Positions 47,622 to 57,329 of a stretch of 64,000 nt of DNA are shown piece after piece (position 1 is the stretch's first letter; each line of letters opens with the position of its first letter). Source of the DNA: Aquincola tertiaricarbonis. Its GTDB lineage: Bacteria > Pseudomonadota > Gammaproteobacteria > Burkholderiales > Burkholderiaceae_C. The stretch spans positions 1,860,001-1,924,000 of the forward strand of contig NZ_CP097635.1 in assembly GCF_023573145.1 (NCBI RefSeq), in the 5' to 3' direction. The notes under the pieces are model-generated. The model was not told the DNA's origin. It ran no database searches and saw only the letters and a program-made list of their open reading frames with translations. A program made the position numbers and the translations under genes.

Positions 47622-48490
47622 CTTCGCTGGCCCAGAGAGCGCAGCCAGGCGTCGACCTGGCCGAATGCGTCCTGCTGCCACTGGTCCGGCGTACGGTCGC
47701 CCAGCACCCGGGTTTCCTCCACGAAGCGACGTACGCATGTGGGGCCGAAGCCATCTGGCGTCGCGAACTTGTCGGCAATGAACCGGTAGCCGGCCACGGC
47801 CTCTGCGTGCTGCAGCAACGGGCGGCAGGCCGAGGCCAGTGCCTCGATGCCGTCGGGATAGTTGCGGACGCAGAAGTAGATGTCATAGGCGTCCTTCTGC
47901 TTGTAGCGTCCCTGAAGAGCGTGGCCCTTCATCGCCAGCAGCGCGGGGATCGAGCAAACCGCGATCTCCACCTGGTTGATGCCGCCGTTGGGCATGGTGC
48001 CGCTGATGGCCACGTACTCATGGAAGCGCAGCGCCAATTCCGCGCCGTTGGCGCGCTGCACGGCAAAGTTGTCGACGAGCGGCGGCTTGTTCTTGACGAT
48101 CACGGCGTCCCGCGGCATCAGGAAGTCGACCATCACGTCGATAGACCCACCGCCATCGCCAGGGGCGATCGTTCGCACGAGCTGAAAGCGCTTCAGGTTC
48201 TCGCGTTGCGCATAGCCGTGGGCCATGAGCGACTCGACGAGGCTGGCGTATTGACCCTCGCCCAAGGCTTCGGCGTTCAGGCCGAGATCGATGTCGGTCG
48301 TCCCGACGTGGCGCATGTCCTCGTTGTCGTTCAGCAGCAGCCACGGCACTGCGCCGCCGACCACGGCGAACTTGCCCTGGTAGCTGCCAAGAATCTGTCC
48401 TATCTCAAGGAGGACGGACTTCACCGCATCGGTCGTGCGGTCGCTGTAGTCATCGGCCGTCTGCGGTTCGCCGCGTGTCACTTTGTCCAC
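47618..48490 (-). CDS. AbiEii-type nucleotidyltransferase toxin
   Basis: 290 residues with DNA polymerase-beta-like nucleotidyltransferase motifs: FAVVGGAVPWLLL (GG about 45) and TTDIDLGL (DxD about 67), then a K-rich helix MKGHALQGRYKQKDAYDIYF, characteristic of the AbiEii/AbiGii family. Members block growth by transferring nucleotides to tRNA and give abortive phage resistance. The start overlaps the antitoxin gene by 13 nt. AbiE pairs are common on accessory islands; here it splits a signalling cluster. Confidence 0.85.
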   Translation of the reverse strand: MDKVTRGEPQTADDYSDRTTDAVKSVLLEIGQILGSYQGKFAVVGGAVPWLLLNDNEDMRHVGTTDIDLGLNAEALGEGQYASLVESLMAHGYAQRENLKRFQLVRTIAPGDGGGSIDVMVDFLMPRDAVIVKNKPPLVDNFAVQRANGAELALRFHEYVAISGTMPNGGINQVEIAVCSIPALLAMKGHALQGRYKQKDAYDIYFCVRNYPDGIEALASACRPLLQHAEAVAGYRFIADKFATPDGFGPTCVRRFVEETRVLGDRTPDQWQQDAFGQVDAWLRSLGQRS

Positions 48491-49554
48491 TGCAGCAACT
48501 CCTGTCGAAGGTGTTGGGCCGCTTCCCGGCCTCGTTCGCCGGAAGCGTACAAGTCCAGGTAGGTCTGCACGGGGCTGGTTGTGCGGATGCCGGGCGCAGG
48601 TTCAACCACATCCTGCAGGGGCCCCGTGTCTTCCAGCAGGGTGACCACGACGTTTTCACCGCGATGGGCCGGCTCCAGTCCCAGGGTGTCGCGCAGTCGC
48701 CGCGCCCCTGCGGCGTCGGCGTAAAAGTGATGGGTGCCTGTTCGGGCGAAGGGCGCCAACCAGTTGGCAGCCGAGAAGGAAGCCAGAACGGCGGATGCGT
48801 CGTCCTGGCTCAGCTCGGTTTGCAGCTGGCGCAGCGCCTTGTCCAGGGAAGTGCCGTGCATCGTCGTGTAGTACGTCGTGCGGTCGCCGGCGGGGGGCGC
48901 ATACTCATCGCGCCAGGCATCGAGCAGGGCATCGGGGTGTGACAAGCACAGACCGTCGCTGGTCACTTCAGCCCATCCCCGGTCCAGCAGGCCATTGCGC
49001 ACGTAACTGACCTGGCCGGCGCTGACCTCGCTCAGGGCTGAAAGATCGGCCACGCGCCAGGTGCGGCTGGGGTCTCGCAGCATGATCCGCAGGACCTGGG
49101 CAGATTTGGGCTTGAACAGCGAGCGCAGGGCACGGCGTTCACTCTTCGGTTTCCCTGCCACCTCGCGCAACAGGTAAAAGCCCGGGAAAACGATGCGGGC
49201 GTTGCCTTGCAGATCGAGGTAACCCACCTGGTGCTCGACGCACAGCGCTCTGGCACCTTCTGACAGGTAAGGTGCGATCAGGATCGGGATGGCAGGCTCG
49301 TTCCGGCTCTGCGCATAGCGCTTCAGGTCCAACAAGGCGCTCTTGACATGGCGGGGCTGCCCGCTCGCCTTGATCTCGCAGGCCAGGGCGTGCGGCTTGC
49401 CATTGAAGTCGATATGCAGGAGAAGGTCGACACCCGAGTCCGTCGATTCAGTGCGGTCTTCGATGATCGCAAGATCAGGCGCTTGAGCCAGCAGGTTGCG
49501 CAGGGCCTCGGCGGACAGTTGCTCGGTGTTCAGCGATTCGAGCTTGTTCAACAT
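48478..49554 (-). CDS. AbiEi-like antitoxin with nuclease-fold N-terminus
   Basis: 358 residues. Residues about 40-70 hold D...E-x-K (GVDLLLHIDF then ACEIKASGQ), the shape of a PD-(D/E)XK restriction-endonuclease fold. Residues about 145-215 look like a winged helix (WRVADLSALSEVSAGQVSYV), and a C-terminal AbiEi-like domain contains TTSPVQTYLDLY. As an antitoxin it would bind its own promoter and counter the AbiEii toxin. Whether the nuclease-like domain is active is unknown. Confidence 0.75.
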   Translation of the reverse strand: MLNKLESLNTEQLSAEALRNLLAQAPDLAIIEDRTESTDSGVDLLLHIDFNGKPHALACEIKASGQPRHVKSALLDLKRYAQSRNEPAIPILIAPYLSEGARALCVEHQVGYLDLQGNARIVFPGFYLLREVAGKPKSERRALRSLFKPKSAQVLRIMLRDPSRTWRVADLSALSEVSAGQVSYVRNGLLDRGWAEVTSDGLCLSHPDALLDAWRDEYAPPAGDRTTYYTTMHGTSLDKALRQLQTELSQDDASAVLASFSAANWLAPFARTGTHHFYADAAGARRLRDTLGLEPAHRGENVVVTLLEDTGPLQDVVEPAPGIRTTSPVQTYLDLYASGERGREAAQHLRQELLQWTK

Positions 49555-49621
49555 TTGTTGAACATAGCACTTTCACTGAATATTGCAACACGGCGCCGCT
49601 CTGCTGACAGGAGGTGGGCCG

Positions 49622-51232
49622 TCAACCGCCCAGCGTGAAGTAAAAGCGCGCCCCCTGGCCGATCTCGGATTCGGCCCAGACGTCGCCGCCATGGCGGCGC
49701 ACGATGCGGCGCACCGAGGCCAGGCCGACGCCGGTGCCCGGGAAGTCGTTGGCGCTGTGCAGGCGCTGGAACACGTTGAACAGCCGGTCGGCAAAGCGCA
49801 TGTCGAAGCCGGCGCCGTTGTCGCGCACCACGTAGGCCTCGCGGCCGCTCTGCAGGTCGGTGGTGAAGACGATCTCGGCCTGCTCGCGCTGGCCGGTGTA
49901 CTTCCAGGCGTTGCCCAGCAGGTTCTCCAGCACCAGTCGCAGCAGCGTCGGGTCGCCATGCGCCTGCAGGCCGGGCTCGATGTGCACCTCCACCTTGCGC
50001 TGCGGCTGCTGGCGGCGCAGGTCGTCGATCACGTAGCCGGCCAGCTGCGACAGGTTCACCGGCTGGCGCGCCAGCGGCTGGCTGCTCAGCTGGGCCAGGC
50101 CCAGCAGTGCGTCGATCATCGCGTTCATGCGGGCGGCGGCGCCCAGCACGCGGTCCAGGTGGTCGTTGCCCACGCGGTCCAGCAGGCGGCCGTAGTCTTC
50201 CTTCAGGATGCGAGTGAAGCCTTCCACCACCCGCACCGGCGCCCGCAGGTCGTGCGAGACGGTGTAGCTGAACGAGGCGTTGTCGGTTTCGCCGGGCTCG
50301 GGCGCGCTGCCGCCCACCGGCAGCAGCATCAGCAGCCGGCCGTCGGCGTCGCGGCCCAGCGGCAGCAGCTGCACCTGCCAGTCTTCATGCACCGTGCCGG
50401 CGCCGGGCTGCAGCGCGGCCACGGCCAGCGCCAGGTCGCGCGGCAGCGCCGACAGCAGCGCCGCCCAGGCGGTGCCCGGCGCGCCGCCGAAGCGCAGCGC
50501 CGCGTCGTTGCAGCGGCGCACCGCCAGTTCGCCGTCGGCCGCCGGCTGGCAGATCCAGGCCGGGCCGGGCAGGGCGGGCAGCAGGGCGTCGAGCGCGGCG
50601 CGGTCGTCCTGCAGCGCCAGCAGGTCGTCCAGCAGGCGGGCGGTGCCGGTGTGGCCGGCAAAACGGCCCTCGCCATCGAAGCGGGGCAGGCCGCGCAGCC
50701 ACCAGCGGCTGCCGTCCGGGTGGTCCACCGCATCGTCCAGCGGGCCGTGGGCGCTGAGCTTGGCCTGTACCAGGCCCGGCTGCAGGCGGCTGTCGAAGCG
50801 CTGCCACAGCAGCTCCTGGGCGGCGGGCTGCCAGTCGGCGGCGGGGGCATGGCACGGCGGGCGCAGCTGCACCAGCCGGTGCTGCGCATCGGTCTGCCAT
50901 TGCCAGTCGTCCAGCGTCTGCCGCAGCTGCTGCAGCTCGGTGCGGGCTTCGCGCAGGGCCTGCCCGCTGCGGCGGCGGGCCAGCAGCCAGCCGGCCAGAC
51001 CGGCGGCCACCAGGCCCAGCGGGCTGGCCGCCAGCAGCCACCAGGGGGCCACGGGCGCGCCGGCTTCGGCCGCCCCGGCGTTCTGGGCGAAGGCGCAGCA
51101 AGGCGCCAGCAGCAGCGTCGTCAGTGCGCGCGCCGGCTTGTCAAACTTGCTGGCGCGGACCGCATGCGGCGGCCCTCCGCGGCCGTCGGGCGCCGCGGAC
51201 GTTTCGGCGCCGTGAGGAGTGCCACCAACCAT
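49622..51232 (-). CDS. Membrane-anchored sensor histidine kinase
   Basis: About 536 residues. There is a hydrophobic segment near 35-50 and a transmembrane helix at about 70-90, then a coiled stretch and a PAS-like sensor region. HisKA follows (YTVSHDLRAPVRVVEGFTRIL, His about 328), then HATPase with N-box ENLLGNAWKYT and G-box GTGVGLASVRR. It resembles bacteriophytochrome-type kinases in its catalytic core but has no GAF/PHY. ATG 51232 is used; a GTG at 51250 is in frame. Divergent Hpt and response-regulator genes suggest a phosphorelay. Confidence 0.88.
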   Translation of the reverse strand: MVGGTPHGAETSAAPDGRGGPPHAVRASKFDKPARALTTLLLAPCCAFAQNAGAAEAGAPVAPWWLLAASPLGLVAAGLAGWLLARRRSGQALREARTELQQLRQTLDDWQWQTDAQHRLVQLRPPCHAPAADWQPAAQELLWQRFDSRLQPGLVQAKLSAHGPLDDAVDHPDGSRWWLRGLPRFDGEGRFAGHTGTARLLDDLLALQDDRAALDALLPALPGPAWICQPAADGELAVRRCNDAALRFGGAPGTAWAALLSALPRDLALAVAALQPGAGTVHEDWQVQLLPLGRDADGRLLMLLPVGGSAPEPGETDNASFSYTVSHDLRAPVRVVEGFTRILKEDYGRLLDRVGNDHLDRVLGAAARMNAMIDALLGLAQLSSQPLARQPVNLSQLAGYVIDDLRRQQPQRKVEVHIEPGLQAHGDPTLLRLVLENLLGNAWKYTGQREQAEIVFTTDLQSGREAYVVRDNGAGFDMRFADRLFNVFQRLHSANDFPGTGVGLASVRRIVRRHGGDVWAESEIGQGARFYFTLGG

Positions 51233-51391
51233 GTGAGGGATTGTATGCACCGCACCGTGGCAACATTCCTACCCATTCAAGCGCGGTTGTGCTTGACGGG
51301 GCTGGCCGCGAAACACAACATGTTGTTGCAGTTGCGGCTGGCTTCTGCTTTCAAGAACGCCTCGCAACGGTCGAATTACACGTCCTGTCTT

Positions 51392-51838
51392 ATGCCTCAG
51401 TACAAACCGGTCGCCCTGTTGTCGTCCGCCGAACCCGGCGGCGCTGGTGCGGGCGCCGAGCCGCGGACAGACCTGCCGCCCGAGCTGCTGGCCCTGCTCG
51501 ACAGCCAGGCGCTGGACCGTCTGCGGGAGCTGGACCCCGGCGGCAAGATGGGCCTGGTGACGCGGGTGCTGCGCACCTTCGACAGCTCCATGATCAAGCT
51601 GCTGCAGCAGCTCGAGGAGGCTCAGGTCAGCAACGACCATCAGGTGGTTCGCCACGTGGCCCACACGCTCAAGTCGTCGGCGGCCAGCGTGGGGGCGCTT
51701 CAGTTGTCGGCGATGTGCGCCGATATCGAGCGGCGTGTACGCGAAAGCGATACCGCGGAATTGCCCGCCCGGCTCGATGCTATGGTTGCGGAGTGCCAGC
51801 GGTTGCGCACCGGTTTGAAGTCCATTGCCAGCGCCTAG
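51392..51838 (+). CDS. Hpt-domain phosphotransfer protein
   Basis: 148 residues, a single Hpt four-helix bundle (about 30-145), with the phosphoacceptor His91 in VAHTLKSSAASVGA. It passes phosphate between a hybrid kinase and response regulators. It is followed by the REC-PAS-GGDEF-EAL gene, the likely receiver, and lies divergent from a histidine kinase across 159 nt. Confidence 0.9.
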   Translation: MPQYKPVALLSSAEPGGAGAGAEPRTDLPPELLALLDSQALDRLRELDPGGKMGLVTRVLRTFDSSMIKLLQQLEEAQVSNDHQVVRHVAHTLKSSAASVGALQLSAMCADIERRVRESDTAELPARLDAMVAECQRLRTGLKSIASA

Positions 51839-51914
51839 ATGACATTGCGCCTTACCTTCCTCGCTGCAGGTGTGTGTTGCTCAGCGTCGCGACCTCGCGC
51901 GTGCGGTGCCTGAC

Positions 51915-54161
51915 ATGACCGCCTTGCATGCGTTCGCCGACCAGGCCGGGGTGACCGAGCCCAAGGTGCTGCTGGTCGACGACGACGAGGTGAACCTGAT
52001 GCTCACCGCGGTGGCGCTGCGGGAGCGGGGCTTTGCCATCACCGAGGCCGGCAGCGGCGAACAGGCGCTGAGCATGCTCAGCCACTGGGTGCCCGACATC
52101 ATCGTGCTGGACGCGCTGATGCCCGGCATGGACGGCTTCCGTACCTGCACCGAGCTGCGCACGCTGCCCGGCTTCGAGAACATGCCGGTGCTGATGCTCA
52201 CCGGCCTCGACGACGACGCTTCCATCACCCGCGCCTACCAGGCCGGCGCCACCGACTTCTTCGTCAAGAGCACGCAGTGGAGCCTGCTGGCCGGCCGGCT
52301 GCACTACCTGCTGCGCGCCTCGCGCACGCGGGTGGAGCTGGAACGCAGCAAGAGCCGACTGGCGCGCGCGCAGGACTTGGCGCGCATGGGCAGCTTCGAC
52401 TGGCGGCGCGCCAACACCGCCTACAACGGCGGCCTGGTGATCTCGCCCGAAGGCCTGCGCGTGTTCGGCCGCAGCCCGAGCGAGCGGCTGGGCCTGCGCC
52501 CGCTGCTGCGCATGGTGCCGCCCTCGGACCGCCGCGGCCTGCTGCGCATGCTGCACGAGGTGCTGGCCCACAGCTCGGTGCTGGCCACCGACGTGCCGGT
52601 GAACCTGCTGGACGGCCGCCAGCGCATCATCCACGTCGAGGCCGAGCCCGAGTTCAACGAGCACGGCCAGAGCGCCGGCTACACCGGCATCGTGCAGGAC
52701 GTGACCGACCGGCGCATCGCCGAAGACAAGATCCGGCACCTGGCCAACTTCGACGCGCTGACGCTGCTGCCCAACCGCCGGCAGCTGATCTGGCGCACCG
52801 AGCGGGCGCTGGAGCATGCGCGCCGCCTCAACCACCAGGCCGCGCTGCTGCTGATCGACCTGGACCGCTTCAAGATCATCAACGACACCCTGGGCCATGC
52901 CGCCGGCGACGACCTGCTGGTGGAGGTGGCGCGCCGCCTGCGGGCCTGCGTGCGCCATTGCGACCAGGTGATGGAAGGCGCGCTGGAAGCCGTGGGTTCG
53001 CGCTCGCACCGCACGCTGGAAGCGGTGGGCCGGCTGGGGGGCGACGAATTCGTGGCGCTGCTGCCCGAGGTGGCCGACGAACGTGACGCCGAGCGCGTGG
53101 CCGCACGGGTGCTGGAAGCCATGCGCGAGCCCATCTTCGTGGCCGGGCAGGAATGCTTCGTCACCGCTTCGGTGGGCATTGCGCTGTTCCCGCGCGATGG
53201 CGCGGCGGTGGCCGACCTGCTGCGCAATTCCGACGTGGCGATGTACGCCGTCAAGTCGCAAGGGCGCAATGCGGCGTCCATCTACAGCCCGCAGCTGGCC
53301 GGCCGCGGCCGCGAGAAGCTGGAGCTGGAAAGCGCGCTGCACAAGGCCATCGAGCGCAACGAGCTGGTGCTGCACTACCAGCCCAAGGTGGACGTGCGCG
53401 CCGCCCGCATGGTGGGCGCCGAGGCATTGATGCGCTGGCAGCGCGGCAACACCCTGGTGCCGCCGGCCGAGTTCATCCCGCTGGCCGAAGAAACCGGGCT
53501 GATCATTCCGCTGAGCGAATGGGCGATCCGCGAGGCGGCCCGCCAGGCCAAGAGCTGGTCGGTCAGCTTCGGCTTCTCCGATTCCATCGCGGTGAACCTG
53601 CCCAACCGGCTGTTCGAGCGCTCCGACCTGGTCGAGCACATCCACCAGTCGGTGGGCACCTATGGCGTGCCGCACCGCGCCATCCAGCTCGAGATCACCG
53701 AGACGGGCCTGATGAAGGACCTGCAGAACGTGATTCCGTCGCTGCACCGGCTCAACGAGATCGGCGTCGAGATCTCGATCGACGACTTCGGCACCGGTTA
53801 TTCGTCGCTGGCCTACCTCACCACGCTGCCCATCTCCGAGCTGAAGATCGACCGCAGCTTCGTGCGCGACCTGGGCATCACGCCGCAAAGCTCGGCCGTG
53901 GTCACGGCCATCATCGCGCTGGCCCGCTCGCTGGGCCTGCGCGTGATTGCCGAGGGCGTTGAAAGCCTGCGCCAGATGGAAGTGCTGCACCGTCTGGGCT
54001 GCGGGGTGATGCAGGGCTTCCTGTTCAGCCGGCCGATCCCGCCCGACGACATCGAGAAATGGCTGCAGAACACGGTGCTGCCGCGCAAGGCGCCCTGGAT
54101 CGCGCCCGCGCTGCCCGATGGCGGCGAGCCCACCCGCGTGGTCGGCGGCGGCCGGCTCTGA
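51915..54161 (+). CDS. Response regulator with REC-PAS-GGDEF-EAL domains
   Basis: 748 residues. Receiver about 15-135 (VLLVDDDEVNLM; phosphoacceptor D66 in VLDALMPGMDG; K in FFVKST), PAS about 160-275, GGDEF about 285-465 with intact RLGGDEFVALL, EAL about 480-735 with GAEALMRW, IDDFGTGYSSL and AEGVES. Both catalytic signatures are intact, so synthesis and breakdown of c-di-GMP are possible. ATG 51915 is preferred; a GTG at 51870 is in frame. Context suggests Hpt-driven control. Confidence 0.93.
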   Translation: MTALHAFADQAGVTEPKVLLVDDDEVNLMLTAVALRERGFAITEAGSGEQALSMLSHWVPDIIVLDALMPGMDGFRTCTELRTLPGFENMPVLMLTGLDDDASITRAYQAGATDFFVKSTQWSLLAGRLHYLLRASRTRVELERSKSRLARAQDLARMGSFDWRRANTAYNGGLVISPEGLRVFGRSPSERLGLRPLLRMVPPSDRRGLLRMLHEVLAHSSVLATDVPVNLLDGRQRIIHVEAEPEFNEHGQSAGYTGIVQDVTDRRIAEDKIRHLANFDALTLLPNRRQLIWRTERALEHARRLNHQAALLLIDLDRFKIINDTLGHAAGDDLLVEVARRLRACVRHCDQVMEGALEAVGSRSHRTLEAVGRLGGDEFVALLPEVADERDAERVAARVLEAMREPIFVAGQECFVTASVGIALFPRDGAAVADLLRNSDVAMYAVKSQGRNAASIYSPQLAGRGREKLELESALHKAIERNELVLHYQPKVDVRAARMVGAEALMRWQRGNTLVPPAEFIPLAEETGLIIPLSEWAIREAARQAKSWSVSFGFSDSIAVNLPNRLFERSDLVEHIHQSVGTYGVPHRAIQLEITETGLMKDLQNVIPSLHRLNEIGVEISIDDFGTGYSSLAYLTTLPISELKIDRSFVRDLGITPQSSAVVTAIIALARSLGLRVIAEGVESLRQMEVLHRLGCGVMQGFLFSRPIPPDDIEKWLQNTVLPRKAPWIAPALPDGGEPTRVVGGGRL

Positions 54162-54194
54162 CCCGCTCCCTTTCCCTTTCCTTCCCCTGACACG

Positions 54195-56153
54195 ATGACG
54201 GCTGCCCCCACGCCGGCGCAGATTGCCAAGGGCGCGCTGCGCCGCCTGGCCTTGACCCAGCAGGAACCCACGCCCGAGAACTACGCCCGCGCCTGGGCCG
54301 AAGAACTGGGCCAGCCGGCCGCCGCACTGCCCGAACGCGCCCGGCCGCTGCTGGACAAGCTGGCCGCCCGCGCCACCGAAGACACCGACAACCGCGCCGA
54401 GCTGGTGCGCAGCCTCATGCAGGGCCAGTGGGACGACCTGGCGCGCGCGCTGGACCGCAGCGCCTCGCAGGCCGGCAGCGCGGGCCAGGCCTGGGCGGCG
54501 CTGATCGAGCGCATCGTGCGCGGCGTGGAACGCGGCGGCCGGCAATGGACCGCCGCCCGCAAGAAGGACAGCCTGCAGCGGGTGCTGGACAGCAGCCGTG
54601 GCGACGTGACGCGCTTGCAGCAGCGCCTGCGCCAGCTGATGGCCAGCTGGGACAGCGACACCGTGCCGGATGAGCAGGCCATTCCGAGCGACGACCCGCT
54701 GGCCGACGATGCCGCCGCCGCCGATCCCGCCGTGGCGCCCGACCTGCCAATGCCCGATTCGCAATCGTCGGCGGCCGAGGCGCCTGCCCGGCCGCCAGCC
54801 GATGCTGCGGCCACCGCCGATACCCCGGCCACGGTAGAGGCCGTGAACGCGGCCGACCTGCCGGCGGCTGGCCCGGCCGACGCGGCGCCGGTGCCGGTGC
54901 CCACAGCCGCCCCCTGCCCGCCGGTGGAAGAGCAGCACTGGCCCCAGGTGGCCGCCAGCCTGCACGGCACGGTGGCGGCCGCCCTGCCGCCGCGCGTGGC
55001 CAGCGCTGCCGAACTGGCGGCCGAGCTGGGCCAGCTGGCCGACCGCATGGCCGGCGAAGGCGCCACCCCGGCGCTGGCGCAGGCGGTGCACCAGGTGTGC
55101 GAGCGGGCGCGGCGGCTGTTTGCGCATCGCCACCACCTGCTGGAACAGGTGGGCGCGCTGTGCCTGGAACTCACCGCCGGCCTCACCGAGCTGGCCGAAG
55201 AAGGCAGCTGGGCCCAGGGCCAGGCCGAAGCCTTGCGCGCCCGCCTGCAGGCCGACGAGGGCGAGGCCGGCGCCGAAGGCGCGGCCTTCAGCGTGCGCGG
55301 CGTGCGCGCGGCCGGCGAGCTGCTGGCGCGCACCCGGGCGCAGCAGCAGGCGCTGCGCGGCGAACGCGACCGCGCGCGGGTGGCGCTCAAGTCGCTGATC
55401 CACAGCCTGCTGCAGCAGGTGGGCGAGCTGGGTGACGAGACCGGCCGCTTCAGCGACAACCTGGGCCGCTATGCCGCTTCCATCACCGAAGCCAGCTCAC
55501 TGGATGCGCTGGCGGGCGTGGTGGATGCGATGGTGCAGGAAAGCCGTTCCGTGCAGCAGCGCGTGGGCCAGGCCCGGCAGCAGCTGGGCGAAGAGCATGC
55601 GCGCGCCAGTGAGCTGGAATCGCGGGTGCGCGAGCTGGAAGGCGAGCTGCGCCGGCTGTCCGACGAAGTGGCCACCGATGCGCTCACCCAGGTGGCCAAC
55701 CGCCGCGGGCTGATGCAGGCCTTCGAGACCGAGCGTGCGCGGCTGGAGCGTGATGGCCGGCCGCTGGCGGTGGGCCTGATCGACATCGACAACTTCAAGA
55801 AGCTGAACGACACCCTGGGCCATGCGGCCGGCGACGAGGCGCTGAAGTCGCTGGCCCGCCTGGTGCAGCAGGCCCTGCGGCCGGTGGACCATGTGGCGCG
55901 CTTCGGCGGTGAAGAGTTCGTGGTGCTGCTGCCCGGCACCGAGGTGGCGGATGCGCAGCAGGTGCTCACGCGGCTGCAGCGCCAGCTCACCGCCAGCCTG
56001 TTCATGCACGACGGCAAGGACGTGTTCGTCACCTTCTCGGCCGGCGTCACCGCCTACCGGCCGGGCGAGCGCATCGAGGTGGCGCTGGAGCGCGCCGACG
56101 AGGCGCTGTACGAGGCCAAGCACCAGGGCAAGAACCGCACGTGCGTGAATTGA
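54195..56153 (+). CDS. Diguanylate cyclase with long Ala-rich N-terminal region
   Basis: 652 residues. C-terminal GGDEF domain (about 490-650): DALTQVANRRGLM, DIDNFKKLNDTLGHAAGDE, active loop RFGGEEFVVLLPG. The N-terminal part begins IAKGALRRLALTQQEPTPENYARAW, a conserved opening for a beta/gamma diguanylate cyclase group, followed by a Pro/Ala-rich linker and helical region. No membrane helices. It probably makes c-di-GMP and, being next to flagellar and EAL genes, could affect motility versus attachment. Confidence 0.92.
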   Translation: MTAAPTPAQIAKGALRRLALTQQEPTPENYARAWAEELGQPAAALPERARPLLDKLAARATEDTDNRAELVRSLMQGQWDDLARALDRSASQAGSAGQAWAALIERIVRGVERGGRQWTAARKKDSLQRVLDSSRGDVTRLQQRLRQLMASWDSDTVPDEQAIPSDDPLADDAAAADPAVAPDLPMPDSQSSAAEAPARPPADAAATADTPATVEAVNAADLPAAGPADAAPVPVPTAAPCPPVEEQHWPQVAASLHGTVAAALPPRVASAAELAAELGQLADRMAGEGATPALAQAVHQVCERARRLFAHRHHLLEQVGALCLELTAGLTELAEEGSWAQGQAEALRARLQADEGEAGAEGAAFSVRGVRAAGELLARTRAQQQALRGERDRARVALKSLIHSLLQQVGELGDETGRFSDNLGRYAASITEASSLDALAGVVDAMVQESRSVQQRVGQARQQLGEEHARASELESRVRELEGELRRLSDEVATDALTQVANRRGLMQAFETERARLERDGRPLAVGLIDIDNFKKLNDTLGHAAGDEALKSLARLVQQALRPVDHVARFGGEEFVVLLPGTEVADAQQVLTRLQRQLTASLFMHDGKDVFVTFSAGVTAYRPGERIEVALERADEALYEAKHQGKNRTCVN

Positions 56154-56168
56154 GTTCACCGGCAAGCT

Positions 56169-57329
56169 TCAAAAATATCGGACCCAGGCCCGCCCCGTGC
56201 GCCGCTTGTAGCGGGCAAACGCGCGGCAGGGCAGGTACAGCGCCGGCACCAGCAGCGCGGTGATCAGCCAGATGAGCCAGAAGTGGTCGGCCGGCACGCC
56301 GAAGCGGCTGCCCTGGTTGGGGCCGAACAGCGCCAGCATCAGCTGGTAGCCCGCCAGCAGCACGAACAGGTGCAGCAGGTAATAGAACATCGGCGCCCCG
56401 CCGAAGGTGGACAGCACCCGCGTCATCGCGTTGTCCACGCGGTCCAGCGCGGCCAGCATCAGCAGGCCGCCGCCCAGCGTCAGCAGCAGGAAGTCGAGCG
56501 AAGGCGGGTACTTGGTGAAGTTGAGGAACGACATCACCGTGTGCAGCGCATCGGGCCCGGGCTGCCAGGGCGCGTTTTCGCCATACAGGTTGAAGCCACG
56601 CAGCACCAGCAACAGCGCCCAGCAGCCCAGGCCCAGCCCCGCAAAGGCCCGGATGCGCTGGCGCGCGCTGAAGCGGGCGCTGAACAGCGGCGCCGCCACC
56701 CAGCCCAGCAGAATCACGCCCACCCAGGGCAGCGCCGGGTAGGTCAGCCGCACCTGCAACGCCGTGTCCTGCAGCGCCCAGCCGCGGTGCAGCGCCAGCG
56801 TCCACAGCAGGTACAGCGGGTGGTCGGGCGTGAGCTGCAGCCCGGCCAGCAGGTTGTGCCCGCCCACCAGCACCAGCCCGATGGCGGCCAGCAGCGCGGG
56901 CCGCAGCCCGCTGACCAGGGCCAGCACGATCATTGCCACGCCGATGGCCCAGATGACCTGCAGGTACACCACCTTCAGCGGAAAGTCGCCGGTCCACGCG
57001 AAGCTGACCACGGTGACTTCCAGCGCCAGCATCAGCAGCCCGCGCTTGAGCAGGAAGGCGCGCACCGGCCGCGGCGTGCCGCCGGGCGGGTGGGCGTACA
57101 GCCAGGCGCTGACGCCGGCCAGGAACACGAACACCGGCGCGCAGAAGTGCGCCGCCAGGCGTGAGAAGAAGACCTCGGGCGGCGTGGTGGCCACGTTCAT
57201 CGGGTCGCTGACCTGCAGGTGCAGGTAGAAGGTCTCGCGCACATGGTCGATGGCCATGACCAGCATCACCAGGCCGCGCAGCGCGTCGATGGCGGTGATG
57301 CGCGGCGGCCGCGCGGGCAGGGCGCTCAC
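56169..57329 (-). CDS. DUF1624/heparan-alpha-glucosaminide acetyltransferase-like membrane protein
   Basis: 386 residues with about ten membrane helices. The N-terminus RITAIDALRGLVMLVMAIDHVRE with FAPVFVFLAG-like text is typical of the DUF1624 acyltransferase-like family. Function is unknown; relatives transfer acetyl groups across membranes. The GTG start at 57329 overlaps the DUF3299 stop (4 nt), so it is the last gene of the zinc operon, though a role in zinc uptake is not evident. Confidence 0.8.
   Translation of the reverse strand: MSALPARPPRITAIDALRGLVMLVMAIDHVRETFYLHLQVSDPMNVATTPPEVFFSRLAAHFCAPVFVFLAGVSAWLYAHPPGGTPRPVRAFLLKRGLLMLALEVTVVSFAWTGDFPLKVVYLQVIWAIGVAMIVLALVSGLRPALLAAIGLVLVGGHNLLAGLQLTPDHPLYLLWTLALHRGWALQDTALQVRLTYPALPWVGVILLGWVAAPLFSARFSARQRIRAFAGLGLGCWALLLVLRGFNLYGENAPWQPGPDALHTVMSFLNFTKYPPSLDFLLLTLGGGLLMLAALDRVDNAMTRVLSTFGGAPMFYYLLHLFVLLAGYQLMLALFGPNQGSRFGVPADHFWLIWLITALLVPALYLPCRAFARYKRRTGRAWVRYF

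Noticed and set aside
51852..55403. 1183-codon minus-strand frame opposite the GGDEF/EAL genes
   Set aside because: The opposite strand has intact GGDEF and EAL motifs; the minus product is low-complexity His/Arg/Gly/Ala.
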